Part shown: piece after piece, positions 23,601-32,528 of the stretch
Layout of the letters: every line of letters begins with the position of its first letter
How positions within the stretch are numbered: position 1 is the first letter of the stretch
Assembly: GCF_032854445.1 (NCBI RefSeq)
Contig: NC_088307.1
Coordinates: 27,134,547-27,198,546 of the forward strand
Length of the DNA stretch: 64,000 nucleotides
Direction of reading: 5' to 3'
Origin: Liolophura sinensis
Taxonomy: Eukaryota > Mollusca > Polyplacophora > Chitonida > Chitonidae
Program-made: the position numbers and the translations under genes
The notes under the pieces: generated by a model
Told to the model about the DNA's origin: nothing
Databases searched by the model: none
Seen by the model: only the letters and a program-made list of their open reading frames with translations

Positions 23601-26600
23601 TGCGTGACGCTCGACAAATCTGTGTCTTGGTTGGCGCAGCGGAGATGGTCGACTACTAGCGCCATTTTGTCCTACTAATATACTAGTATGTGATTTCAGG
23701 TGAAACAATAAACATAAAACAATAATTATCACTTGACTTACAGCCTTATTGGTTGACTTAAAGCCTCATCGGTTGACTTACAGTCTCATCGGTTGACTTA
23801 CAGCCTCACTGGTTGACTTACAGCCTTACTGGTTGACATAACTTTACATCCTTCATTTATTCTGCTTACCCATGCAGCTTTCTTCCTTAAAATTTAAAGA
23901 TCTATTTCTCTTTTCTTGTTTTCAGAACCCTGTTATCATGGGGGTTATTTCTGTGACGTTTGTCGTAAAAGAATCGTCGGTATTCGCTATAAATGTGGGT
24001 AAGTTACATTGTACTGTTATAAAAGTAATATCTGCCAGTAGTCCAAACCCATAAGAGCGTCACTGATTATTTACTTTGGTGCATTTTGAAAATAACCCGG
24101 ATGTGAAGCCTCAAGTTTTGTATGTATATTTACATGTACGGGTTTGGGGAGCTCCTTACATTCCGCTGTTAACCTGACATAAGTTGTTGTGTCAGCTATG
24201 GTGTGCCAAAAAATATTCTTTGCCCAAAACTATTGTGTGCTCAGAAGTATTGTGTGCCCAAACCTATTTTGTGCCCAAAACTATTGTGTCCTCAAAACTA
24301 TTGTGTGCTCAAAGCTATTGTGTGCCCAAAACTATTGTGTGCTCAAAACTATTGTGTGCTACGACAACTCGAAGGATCCCCCCCCCCCCCCCCCTTAAAG
24401 GGACATGCCGCCGACGTCGGAAAAATTGTACTATTATTTTAGACGTCATCTACATAAATTTGAGATTTCCAAATGTCTGCTGACACGTATCTGACTTAGA
24501 GTGAACTATTGAATGTTAAGTTTATCCAGGGTTTCCCCTCAGCCATGTATCAACTTAGGTCTACTCAAGGCGCTGTATTTAGAAAGCCTGATTGTTTTAG
24601 TCAGTTACCTCCCTGTGTTTTCTAGACGACGGGAGATTTTCGGCAAACTTGAAATATCAGAAACGGTATTGTATTGTAATTGTGCGGTCTACCATGTAAC
24701 TTTATTTCTGTCATATAGATCGATGGGAATAACATATCTTTTGTTAACTTTATCAATAGAAAGGAAGATCGTGGGATACTGGCGCGTTTCCTGCTCGATA
24801 GGGGAAGGTGGGGCAAAATGGGACACTTAACTTCATGTACCTGTGTGTAGCTAAATTACAAAACTGGTGTGTAAAAACAGAGGGTTTGCGATGAAGGGTT
24901 ATAATATCTTTATTTTTTAAATCATTTTTGGTTCGTATACGCGGACTATTCCAATAGAAAATAAAAATACTTTCTGTTCGGTATGTCCCATATTGCCCCG
25001 CTGGGTGGGGCAAAATGGACCCACATGTCCCATTTTACCCCATTCCAGTTTGACCCGTTTTGCCCCCAACTGTTAAAATTGAATCATCGCCATCACGGGC
25101 TAAAACTCGTTGCTGAGTTCACATCATTTACTTGTTTGTGGGAGCTAATTATGCAAAGTTTCAAATGGATATGTTTAAGGTAGTATTTCTTAGAATAAGT
25201 TATGCTCATACCGAGCTTAAAAACGTGCTTACCTTAGATCAAACGGGTCAAAATTCATAAACTGCCGCTAAAATGACTTCATGTCCACATAAGCTTTTAA
25301 TGACGACCTTATTGTTGTAAATCGGCCTCGTTCTGATTCTGGACGCGACATCATAGGTGGCAGCACCAGTAATATGCGTTTCTGAGAACTGTCCCATTTT
25401 GCCCCAAGGGTCCATTTTGCCCCACTTTCCCCTATCCCCAGGTTCAGGCATCGCCCTTGTTGGCACTCCGTGGTGGGTGGGGAATGGGGTGAATTTTTAT
25501 TATATATTATGACTTTCATAAACCTTTCGCCTAATGTTTCAAATATATCTATCCGATCTTCCTCTCAGCCCATTTCAGGTGATAATAAAAAGAGGAAGTT
25601 GGGAGTTTCATCTGATCTGCTCGATAATAGACAGGACAATTGGCCGGCTTTTATCGTTCTCTCCACTAGGAGTGAAAAAAGTTGGCCTAAAAATCCACCC
25701 TTTTGTTGTTAAAAAGGGCTTTAGAAGGCGCAGCAGGCACTTTATAAACTATTTAAAAACTACGATCCGGAGACATTCTCATCGAATATTTCCGGAAAAT
25801 ACAATCTAAAAATTTGTTATCTCTTAAGAAAATCTCTGATGTATCTGTTTTTGCATTACATGGAGATTGAGTTATCTGAAGAAGATATCTGTTCAGAATT
25901 CAAACCACAGGGTGTTGCCAGAGTGAAGCGTTTCACAACAAAAAAAAGCTGGCAACATCCTCAAATTAAACATATACCTTTTGACCTTTAATAACACTTC
26001 TCTGCCATCGTATATCCACATTGGCCCGTATAGGGTTAATGTGGATTTATATATCCCTAATCCTACACGTTTCACATGCCAAAAATTTGGTCACGGCAAG
26101 GGCCAATTCAAAAATGAACTGTTTCTTTTTTCTGATGCGGCAGCGAAGGTCATGATGGTTCCGACTGCAACAACACAGTTAAGTATTGTGTAACGACCCA
26201 AACTGTCTGTATTATAAAGAGATGGCTTGTTCGAAATACACGACAGTTTAGCCGCACAAAAAAGTAACCAAAACCAGCAGATTCTATTTTACAACAATTT
26301 ATTAGCTTAACAAGAACAGATAGGCCTAATAAGACTTATACAAATACTAAAGTACTTAAGTTTAACAAGAAAGGATAGCAGTATCTATACAAATACTAAA
26401 GTACTTACGCTGTCAAGTCCAAACAGACGCATATATTCCACAATACATATACCACACAGGCATAAATGCTCAGAGGCAAATTCACAAGAGGGAAAATCCA
26501 CAGTATAACTGAGTGTATGACGAAATATACACAAAATTCCACAGACAGGTTCCGTGTACTAATAGGCACTGTGTATACAGGAGCACAAATTAAACATACA

Positions 26601-29600
26601 AGTTCAGACTGAACAAGTGCTCGGTGGAGATAGGATATAACAAAGCCAGAGGCTATAAAAGACACCAAAATTCAGCACAAATGGCCTACTAAAGTAATAC
26701 ACAGCAAAAGCATCCAAGCTCTCAATAATTCTCCTTTCTCCGTTCTCTGTTCTCTCCCGTCTTATATAGCCTGGTGGAATTGTCCAGAATAAGAAAATTC
26801 CTGAACCCTTGATGTAAACAAACCGAACTGAGCGCATTCTGGAATATTCTAAGGTAGAGGCAGACAGCACTCCCTGAACTTAGCATATGTAAACAGTGGC
26901 AAGCTATATTCAGAAACCGACGGCAGTCGTGCGCATAACAATTGCAACTGCAGTGGAGATCACATGGCCTCCTCTAGGGACTGTCCGCTTCTCCTGAAGG
27001 AAAACAAATAATATATTTAAAAACAAAAAACAATATCTCTTATCAGGAGGCCCGCAAATTGGCCTCCCTTTCTAATACTTCTAACACTGCAATCTTCGTT
27101 TGCCAATGTGGTCAAGCGAGTAGCATCTGTTGCTACTCAAACTACACTGACTTGGCCCATTGGAAACGACAAACCTAGTTCGATATCTTTACAGCCTGTT
27201 GCTCAACCTGCCCGTAATTCCTGTTCAACCCAGACCACTGCAGTAAATCAAAAAACCCAGTAAATAAAACACAACAAACTGATTAACCCGAACCTGATCA
27301 AAGCAAAAACAAAATTGCCAGAACTAAGTCTAAAAATAAATCTCATAACGAAAATAATAAACCTAGTGGTCCCACTCAGTCCCTCTGAGGCCCTAGGGAT
27401 CCTGTCCAGACTTTTAATAGGTTTGGGTCGTTGGAGGACGTTGGCTTCAACACCAGATGCGGATGGGATGGATACATCACCCGCACCGGGGAGATCTTCC
27501 AGCGGATCTTCAAGGAAGGGGCGCCTTTGGTCAAAACATGAGGAGAAATCCCCTATACGTCTCCCTCCATAATGTCTATAAATGACAAAATTATAAAATG
27601 GAATTGTCGAGGTCTTAGGTAAATTTTATTGAAATAACACAGCTAGTTGAATCATTAAATCCTATTGCCCTTTGTATTAAGGAAACTCACCTGAAGACAT
27701 TTGACAAAGATAAAATGACTGAAAAATTATTCACTTTGTAGCACCTATTGTGTGGAAGAAGAGCGAGCTGCAGGCGGCTCCTCAGTCTTCATAAATAACA
27801 ATATTATCCACAGCCCTGTTTCTGTCGATACAGAGTTTCAGGCTATGGCCGTTCGTGTTTCATTGTCTGAAACAGTCACATTATGTTCAGTTTACATACC
27901 TCCAAACACTTTCTTGTCAGCTTTCCAGTTACATAATTTTAAAGAACAATTGCCAAAAACCTTTTATAATAATGGGAGATTTTAATTCCCATAAACCCTT
28001 ATGGGACAGTAATAACATAAATGTTAAGGGCAAGATAGTGGAAGACTTCTTATCTAAAGAGGAACTGTGTTATTTCAATGATGGTTCTAATACCTATTTA
28101 CATCCGGGTAACGGCGCTTATTCTGCTATCGACCTTACTATCACAGATCCATCACTTCTCCCGGATTTTTCTTGGAATGTGCATCACGATCTTTGTGGTA
28201 GTGACCATTTTCCTATAATCCTGGAGCATATCACTTCTAATTCTTTAGAACATGTAGCTAGGTGGAAGTTCAATAAAGCAGATTGGATCGCATTGGAGAT
28301 GTTCTGCAAGGCTGGTATCACCTCAGAGACTCTGAAAGCAGCAGATGATCCTGTATTAAAATTTAATGAGGTTATTTTACGAGCTGAGGATAGAACTATC
28401 CCGAGGACCTCGACAAATCCCAAATCCAAAAGTAAACCCTGGTACGACAATGACTGTCGTGAAGCCATAAAGGACCGGAAAAAGTCTGAACATAGATTTA
28501 ATATTTGTCCCACCGATAATAACCTAAACCAAGTTCGTATATTTAGAGCTAAAGCTCGTCGATTAATCAAGTCCAAGAAACGATCTTGTTGGCGGAACTT
28601 TGTTTCGGGCATTACGTCAAAAACAACTATGCGGAAGGTCTGGAACGTGGTTCAGAAACTTAAGGGCTAAAGTAATAAAGCAAAAGTCCAGCATTTAAAA
28701 GATGGAGATAATATATTAACCGCTCCATCCAATATAGCAAATAAATTAGCTGAGCCAATACCCAAGAAATCTTCTTCTGAGGATTATACTTCAGAATTCC
28801 AGTATATTAAAAACCAGAAGGAGAAAATTAAATTGCCCTTTTTTGTAAATATTTAGAAGATTATAATCGTCCTTTTAACATCGATGATCTTAAATTTGCA
28901 TTCAAAAAAAGGAACACGATACAGCATGTGGTCCTGATAACATTCAAGTTTCTGAACCATTTATAACCCGAGACACTTGAGACTCTCTTGAACTTGCTTA
29001 ATGATATTTAGATAACTCATAATTTTCCACCCTCATGGAGGGAGGCGTGTATTATCCCGGTCCCTAAACCGGGTAAAGATCATACAGATCCAAATAATTA
29101 CCGTCCCATAGCTCTTACCAGCTGCGTCTGTAAGACTGTGGATCGGAGGATCAACGATAGACTTGTTTGGTTTCTTGAAACCAACAAGCTTTTATCCAAT
29201 ATTGAATGTGGTTTTCGTCAGGGTCGATCTACTTTCGATGACCTTGCTCGATGTGGTGTCGATATTTTTCGACCTTGAAAAGGCCTAAGACACCACATGG
29301 GAATATGGAATTTTAAAAGACCTTCGTGATATGGGATCAAAGGGTCGCTTACCTTTATTTATACCTCAATTTTTATCTGATCGTCAGTTTAAGGTAAGGG
29401 TGGGGTCCACTTTCTGACTCTTATGAGCAGGAGATGGGTGTGCCCCAGGGCAGTATTCTTTCACCTACACTGTTTAGCATAAAAATTAATAGTTTGGCTA
29501 AAACATTGACATCTGGCACGGAGGTTTTTTTTATATGTTCATGATTTCTTGATATGCTACCGTGCTTAAAATATGAATAATATCGAGCGGCAACTGCAGC

Positions 29601-31773
29601 TTTGTCTCACTTGCCAATGGTTTTAGATTTTCTGCGTCTAAAACCGTCGGTATGCATTTTTGTAATAAATTCCATCTAGACCCTGAACTTAATTTTTACG
29701 GTCAACCGTTGAAAATTGATGGAGAAAATAAATTTTTAGGGGCTATATTCGATAAAAAAATTATTATTCATACCTCATATAAAAATGCTTAAAGTTAAAT
29801 GTACAAAGGCTCTCAATATAATTTAGGTCGTGTCTAGCACCAATTTGGGTGCTGACCGATCTGTTTTAATTAACTTATATCGTTCTCTGGTGAGGTCTAA
29901 ATTGTATTACGGTTCCGCTAAGAAGACGTATATTAAAAGTTTGAGGCTTAGCTTTGGTGCTTTTAGAACCTCCCCAGTAGAGAGTTTATACGTAGAGGCT
30001 AACGAGCCTTCTTTACATCATATGCGTATAAAACTGAGCCTTCAATATGCTGCAAAGCTTAAAGCACACCCAACAAACCTTGCCCACGACTGTAGTTTCA
30101 ATCAGTTATATGTAGACAAATATACTAAATGTCCTAACAAGATCCCTCCGTTCGGTGTTCATGTTTGGGACCATATTGTGGAAGCCAACATTAATCTTGG
30201 GGACATAGTTCCGGTTTCTTTTCCGGAGTCCCCTCCATGGCTTCTTCCACAACCTAAGTTGATATTCGATCTACGTAAATACTATAAATCAAATACAAAT
30301 CCTCTTATAATTCAGCAAGGTTTTGCTGAAATTAAGGCTAAATATTCGGATTATAAATTTATATATACTGATAGGTCAAAGGATGGGGACAGGGTTGCAG
30401 CTGCAGCTGTCTTAGAGCAGCAAGTTGTTTCTCGTCGTCTTCCATCCTCGTCTTCAATCTTTTCTGTAGAGGCCAGGGCGACACTCCTGGCCTTATCATA
30501 TGTTTCTTCTGGGCATGCCCAGAGGGCAGTGATATGCAGCGACTCGCTTTCTTGCCTTTTGACAATTAGGAATAATAAATTTAAAAATCCGTTGATCCTC
30601 GAAATATTAGCCATGCATAGAAAACAAATTAAAAGAGGTAAAGATATCATATTCTGTTAAATACCAAGTCATACTGGTATCCATGGAAACACAGCCGTAG
30701 AGAAGGAGGCGAAAGCTGCCCTTAGCAAACCTTTGTCAAAAGTCAAAATACCATGTAATGATTTTAAGTCTAATATTCTTAAATATATTCGTCACCTTTG
30801 GCAGGGTAAATGGGATCTGCAGGTTCACAATAAACTGCATGCCATTCATCCTGTCACTGGCTACAATTCCTATACCCTTGACATATCTCGTAGAGATCAA
30901 GTCGTTTTAACAAGATGCCGTATTGGACATTCTCGTCTAACACACAATGTCATCTTGGAGGGGAGCAGTGCTCCCGAGTGTGTTGGATGTGATGACCAAT
31001 ATGGCATCAAACATTTCTGGTTGACTGTATGGACTTTGCCCATGTTTGGGACAGATTCTACACAGTCATCTCTATATATGATTTATTTGACAACATCGCT
31101 GGCGAAATTATTTGAAGGCCATTGGCTTTTATCATAAGATATAAATTTTAATACGTATATTATCGATATATATATTTATCGATAAAAAGTTATATATTCA
31201 TTTCTTGATATATCATTTTTAAAATATGCGGGTTTTCGAGTTTTAACTGTTTTTGGTTGTTCTTATCTGTTTTTTTTAAAATGTCCAAACATTTATGTTT
31301 CATTTTTGATGTTCTCACCATCATATCGGAAACCTCAAACGCCTCGTGTTTTCACCTTGCTCTCGCCACGATATGGCTAAAATATTGCCGATGTGGCGTT
31401 AAACCATAATGATTCATTCATTCATTCTTATCTTCTATGGTCGCGTGTTCGAATCTCGATCCCGTAAGTAGCTAGGGGTCTTAAATTAATTTCCTCTGAA
31501 AGTTACTCACCCAGAAAAAACGAAAGCCATCGTACAGAAATGAATTCTATATGAAAGCAGCTTAAAACGTTATCCATATATATGTAATGAGCTACAATCA
31601 AAAGAATCCTTCGTTCTTTCAGAAACTGCCCCAATTATGACTTGTGCGAGAGTTGCGAGAAGTTATCCCGTATCCATGACCCAGATCACGTTTTTCTGAA
31701 GCTAAGACGACATGTGCCCAACGCTGGTATTGTTAACGGAGTACGTGTACCACTCTTCAAGTATATCCTCTAA
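11613..31773 (+). CDS. TRIM-like RING/B-box/coiled-coil protein with C-terminal ZZ zinc finger (gene 2)
   Basis: Seven exons: 11613-12261 (ATG 11617), 13254-13349, 15540-15770, 18431-18450, 21322-21480, 23926-23998 and 31623-31773. Product about 457 residues if the frame holds. Domains in order: C3HC4 RING (Cys10, 13, 25, His27, Cys30, 33, 63, 66), B-box 1 (Cys106 to His146), B-box 2 (Cys173, His176, Cys184, 187, 192, 195, His199, 202), helical coiled coil (about 216-380), and a ZZ finger split across the last two exons (CDVC..., YKCGNCPNYDLCESCEK, HDPDHVFLKLRR). RING/B-box/coiled-coil proteins act as E3 ubiquitin ligases; ZZ fingers bind peptides such as N-termini or histone tails. The substrate is unknown. 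Tandem paralogue of the gene at 44334-51965. Oddity: the exon 4/5 junction is off by one base, so the gene may be a decaying copy or may use the acceptor after 21364. Confidence 0.85.
11617..12261 (+). CDS. Gene 2 exon 1: RING + B-box 1 + B-box 2
   Basis: Acceptor TTTGTTTAG at 11604-11612 implies an upstream untranslated exon. I prefer the ATG at 11617 (MEKLQNVLTCSICLE) over the one at 11605: the splice acceptor falls between them, and the paralogue starts identically at 44338. The exon is 215 codons from the ATG and ends SESMK in phase 0 at donor GTACGA. RING Cys/His spacing is C-x2-C-x11-C-x-H-x2-C-x2-C-x29-C-x2-C. B-box 1 is C-x2-C-x11-C-x2-C-x4-C-x2-C-x4-H-x8-H, and B-box 2 is C-x2-H-x7-C-x2-C-x4-C-x2-C-x3-H-x2-H. 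All expected zinc ligands are present. Confidence 0.93.
12286..13240. other. Intron 1 of gene 2, no further gene seen
   Basis: Only a SINE-like tail remnant on the minus strand at 12688-12712 (TGAATGAATGATTATGGCTT). The rest is unremarkable. Confidence 0.5.
13254..13349 (+). CDS. Gene 2 exon 2: coiled coil start (32 codons)
   Basis: Acceptor TTTTGATATAG, donor GTTTGT, phase 0 at both ends. Reads VSFMQKTDQCKELKKTMEDC then IAKFDVVMANIQ. The paralogous exon at 46887-46982 is also 96 nt, starts GTG and ends ATCCAG, which fixes this acceptor over the later AG at 13268. Confidence 0.88.
13383..13655 (+). mobile_element. SINE-A, full-length copy
   Basis: One of the best preserved copies: head GGGGCCTCCGTGGCTCAGTC GGTTAGCGCG with box A-like sequence, box B-like GAGTTCAAGTCC, C-rich middle and tail TCTTGAGTACGGCGTAAAAC. 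The tail is (AAAGAAAG)n rather than (AAAT)n. In intron 2 of gene 2. Confidence 0.95.
13672..13934 (-). mobile_element. SINE-A copy, minus strand
   Basis: TTGGTGTTTTACGCCGTATC through CGTCGGCCGTGGAGGCCACC is an inverted full-length SINE-A only about 20 bases from the plus-strand copy, forming a head-out inverted pair. Confidence 0.93.
14871..15117. mobile_element. MITE family M1, copy 1
   Basis: About 247 bases bounded by CTCTAAGACAATCTGTTAAA (with TTTAACAGAAAG) and the inverse TGGTAAATTTAACAGATTCA TGTTTTGAGT. Internal blocks GTCTGTTATATGAGTGAT and AAAGATTCTGTTAGACTAAT recur in copies at 19722, 46505 and 51503. Lies in intron 2 of gene 2. No coding capacity. Confidence 0.85.
15540..15770 (+). 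CDS. Gene 2 exon 3: coiled coil (77 codons)
   Basis: Acceptor TTCTCACAG, donor GTAAAA, phase 0. Reads EKEDLHNEAVEAAYNDALKT and ends ANVVFIK. Strongly heptad-like and charged. Same length (231 nt) as the paralogous exon at 48758-48988, with shared blocks EKEDLH, EAVKTRH/KAVKTRH and NVVFI. This 77-codon exon resembles the middle coiled-coil exon of vertebrate TRIM genes. Confidence 0.92.
16184..16650. repeat. Tandem array of about 111-bp palindromic units
   Basis: Four copies of a unit that is itself an imperfect inverted repeat: the arm GCATAAACGAAAAAACCGCT is paired with ACGTTTTTTCGTTTATACC around a centre CCGCTACGCGG. Linker TGTAATGTTTTTAGGTTTAT separates units, and the array ends in an inverted linker piece (CCTAAAAACATTACAG). 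In intron 3 of gene 2. Confidence 0.9.
17200..17400 (-). mobile_element. tRNA-derived SINE-like element, minus strand
   Basis: On the minus strand CCCGGATAGCTCAGTGGGAA resembles a tRNA box A region and GTGAGTTCGAATCCATATCT resembles box B, in the order and spacing of a tRNA. The anticodon arm is not tRNA-like and there is no proper acceptor stem, so this is a SINE head rather than a tRNA gene. Confidence 0.55.
18431..18450 (+). CDS. Gene 2 exon 4: 20-nt microexon
   Basis: Acceptor TTTGTTCTTCAG, donor GTAAGT. AATCAACAACAGTGGACGAC reads NQQQWT plus two bases. A 20-nt exon of the same phase lies at the same place in the paralogue (49762-49781, KHHHLT), which is the main evidence for it. Confidence 0.8.
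18888..19130 (+). mobile_element. SINE-B 3' part
   Basis: CTGGTGTTCTCGGCATGATA, TTTGAGGACATGGACTCGCC and AATTGTTAAGTACGACGTAA plus (CATA)n match the 3' half of SINE-B. In intron 4 of gene 2. Confidence 0.75.
19722..19980. mobile_element. MITE family M1, copy 2
   Basis: Starts CTCTAAAAAAAAGTATGTTA with AATTTAACAGAAAGTCTGTT and ends TTCTGTTAAAGTTAACAGAT TAATTTTTTGAG, giving terminal inverted repeats of about 35 bases. In intron 4 of gene 2. Confidence 0.88.
20465..20592. mobile_element. Small fold-back element
   Basis: The left arm ACAAGTTGTTTTCTTCAGTG AGCGACGTTTCGG and the right arm CCGAAGGCGTCGCTCGTAGA GCAAAAACAAGTTGT are inverted copies of each other, separated by about 50 bases. This fits a short hairpin MITE. 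Confidence 0.7.
21322..21480 (+). CDS. Gene 2 exon 5, out of phase by one base
   Basis: Acceptor TTTTTCTTGTAG, donor GTAAGT. The open frame reads MYYDRFLPHEDM..., matching KYDIQFDKDKDV of the paralogue, and ends LSETVDDQAQNEAVS, matching LIETVGELAQDEEVS. That frame needs one incoming base, but exon 4 supplies two, so straight splicing hits a TGA after three codons. The acceptor after 21364 (GATATGAACAG) would restore frame and drop about 14 residues. Frameshift, alternative splicing and an assembly error are all possible. Confidence 0.75.
22088..22102. repeat. Poly(C) tract
   Basis: Run of about 15 C residues. Others of this kind lie at 24380-24394, 62221-62236 and 63684-63694. Confidence 0.9.
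22380..23730. other. Intron 5 of gene 2, nothing further seen
   Basis: AT-rich intronic DNA between exons 5 and 6 with small unsupported ORFs only. Confidence 0.45.
23732..23842. repeat. 20-bp tandem repeat (unit GGTTGACTTACAGCCTCATC)
   Basis: Five and a half copies with few substitutions, about 85 bases before exon 6 of gene 2. Each copy carries a TTACAG acceptor-like motif. Confidence 0.9.
23926..23998 (+). CDS. Gene 2 exon 6: first half of ZZ finger
   Basis: Acceptor TTCTTGTTTTCAG, donor GTAAGT. Reads PCYHGGYFCDVCRKRIVGIR then YKCG. Cys-x2-Cys and the G-I-R-Y-K-C block are the first zinc ligands of a ZZ finger. Its 73-nt length equals the paralogous exon 51068-51140. Confidence 0.9.
24204..24362. 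repeat. 17-bp tandem repeat (unit ACTATTGTGTGCTCAAA)
   Basis: About nine copies. A 17-base unit cycles through all frames, which explains three overlapping small ORFs here. Ends against a poly(C) tract. Confidence 0.9.
24797..25436. mobile_element. MITE family M2 with GGGGCAAAATGGGAC termini
   Basis: Left end GATAGGGGAAGGTGGGGCAA AATGGGACA and right end TGTCCCATTTTGCCCC...ACTTTCCCCTATC are terminal inverted repeats. Subterminal GGGGCAAAATGGACCC motifs also occur inverted at 25008 and 25410. About 640 bases, non-coding, in intron 6 of gene 2. Confidence 0.85.
25510..26188 (+). pseudogene. LINE ORF1 (gag-like) remnant, 5' part
   Basis: Frame-shifted coding remnant. Recognisable blocks are NWPAFIVLS near 25640, LPSYIHIGPYRVNVDLYIPN near 26010 and a zinc-knuckle pair near 26080-26180 whose first knuckle has lost cysteines (FTCQKFGHGKGQF). 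The nucleic-acid-binding ORF1 protein is broken here by the solo LTR. Confidence 0.8.
26189..27045 (-). mobile_element. Solo LTR inserted in LINE ORF1
   Basis: On the minus strand the unit runs from TGATAAGAGATATTG to GGGTCGTTACA, with the TG...CA ends of an LTR. It carries a TATA box TATATAAG (26761-26768) and, about 460 bases further, the poly(A) signal AATAAA (26298-26303), the normal order in an LTR. No internal region follows, so it is a solo LTR. No clear target duplication is visible, and ORF1 sequence seems to be missing at the junction. Confidence 0.75.
27046..27570 (+). pseudogene. LINE ORF1 remnant, 3' part
   Basis: Resumes with EARKLASLSN, then SSFANVVKRVASVATQTT near 27100 and a Ser/Gly-rich end SPAPGRSSSGSSRKG near 27480. 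ORF1 ends just before the ORF2 start at 27572. Confidence 0.7.
27572..31137 (+). pseudogene. LINE ORF2 (endonuclease, RT, RNase H) remnant
   Basis: The endonuclease domain spans about 27572-28260 in two frames, a linker runs to 28670, the reverse transcriptase occupies about 28970-29800, and RNase H about 30300-30655. The C-terminal stretch has RCRIGHSRLTHNVILEGSS and a Cys pair (ECVGCDD). The endonuclease Asp and His of SDHFPI are kept. Several frameshifts plus internal stops (for example near 27606 and 28668) rule out function. Confidence 0.88.
31340..31430 (+). mobile_element. LINE/SINE-type 3' tail
   Basis: GATATGGCTAAAATATTGCC GATGTGGCGTTAAACC with (ATTC)n is a shared retroposon 3' end. 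It may be the LINE's own tail or a separate SINE remnant. Confidence 0.5.
31623..31773 (+). CDS. Gene 2 exon 7: second half of ZZ finger and stop
   Basis: Acceptor CGTTCTTTCAG. Reads NCPNYDLCESCEKLSRIHDP, then DHVFLKLRRHVPNAG, ending FKYIL and TAA at 31771. C-P-x-Y-D-L-C-x2-C followed by H-D-P-x-H completes the ZZ zinc ligands. The exon is separated from exon 6 by 7.6 kb of transposon-filled intron. Its TAA is immediately followed by a 33-bp minisatellite. Confidence 0.92.
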
Positions 31774-31774
31774 A

Positions 31775-32430
31775 AACGTGCCAGTAATCGTTCCCTTTGT
31801 TATTAAAGTAAATGCCGGTATCGTTCCTTCTGTTGTTAAATGAAATGCTCCCATTGTTCCCTCTGTTGTTAAAGCAAATGCCGGTATCGTTCCCTCTGTT
31901 GTTAAATGAAATGCCCCTATTGTTCCCTCTGTTGTTAAAGGAAATGCAGGTATCGTTCTCTCTGTTGTTAAAGGAAATGCCGGTATCGTTCCCTCTGTTG
32001 TTAAAGCAAATGCCGGTATCGTTCCCTCTGTTGTTAAATGAAATGCCCCTATTGTTCACTCTGTTGTTGAATAAAATGCCGGTATCGTTCCCTCTCTAGT
32101 TAGGGGAAATGACGGTATTGTTCCCTCTATTGTTACAGGAATGCCAAAATTTGGCCCTCTGTTGTTAAAGGAAATGCCCCTGTTGTTCCCTTTCTTGTTA
32201 TAGGAAATGCCCCTATTGTTTCCTCTTTTGTTATAGGAATGCCAGTATTGTTCCCTCTATTATTAAAGGAAATGCCCCTGTTGTTCCCTTTCTTGTTATA
32301 GGAAATGCCGGTATTGTTCCCTCTATTGTTAAAGGAAATGCCCCTGTTGTTCCCTGTTTTGTTATAGGAATGCCAGTATCGTTCCCTCTATTGTTAACGG
32401 AAATGCCGGTATTGCTTCCTCTCTTGGAAA
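31775..32430. repeat. 33-bp minisatellite starting at the gene 2 stop codon
   Basis: About 20 copies of a 33-base unit such as GTTGTTAAAGGAAATGCCGG TATCGTTCCCTCT. The first copy begins within a few bases of the TAA at 31771, so the gene 2 3' untranslated region is this array. One variant copy contains AATAAA (32070-32075), a possible poly(A) signal. The unit is a multiple of three and so produces the asparagine-rich and leucine-rich ORFs on the two strands. Confidence 0.93.
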
Positions 32431-32528
32431 TGTCAGTAGATATAGAGAACGCCTAACGCTATTTTGATTTAAGCAGGACTCTGTTGTTCAAAAGTCTATT
32501 AGCTAATAGCGGTTTTAAGTTTGAATAT

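Larger units (their letters stand above)
25500..31430 (+). mobile_element. Decayed LINE retrotransposon with RNase H (I-superfamily-like)
   Basis: Parts in order: ORF1 (25510-26188 and 27046-27300) with a CCHC zinc knuckle readable as CGSEGHDGSDC near 26140; ORF2 from about 27572 with endonuclease (start IIKWNCRGLR, later SDHFPIILEH at 28200); reverse transcriptase (PKPGKDHTDPNNYRPIALTS at 29060, GVPQGSILSPTLF at 29440, YVHDF near 29535 in place of Y/F-x-DD); RNase H (FIYTDRSKDG at 30355, EARA at 30470, SDSLS at 30540); and a C-terminal part (30733-31137). Many stops and frameshifts make it inactive, and the first catalytic Asp of the YxDD box is His. The tail at 31340-31428 ends GGCGTTAAACCATAATG plus (ATTC)n. 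It sits inside intron 6 of gene 2. Confidence 0.92.

Noticed and set aside
27855-28670. Independent 271-codon host gene
   Set aside because: It is the endonuclease part of the LINE ORF2, continuous with the RT and RNase H remnants.
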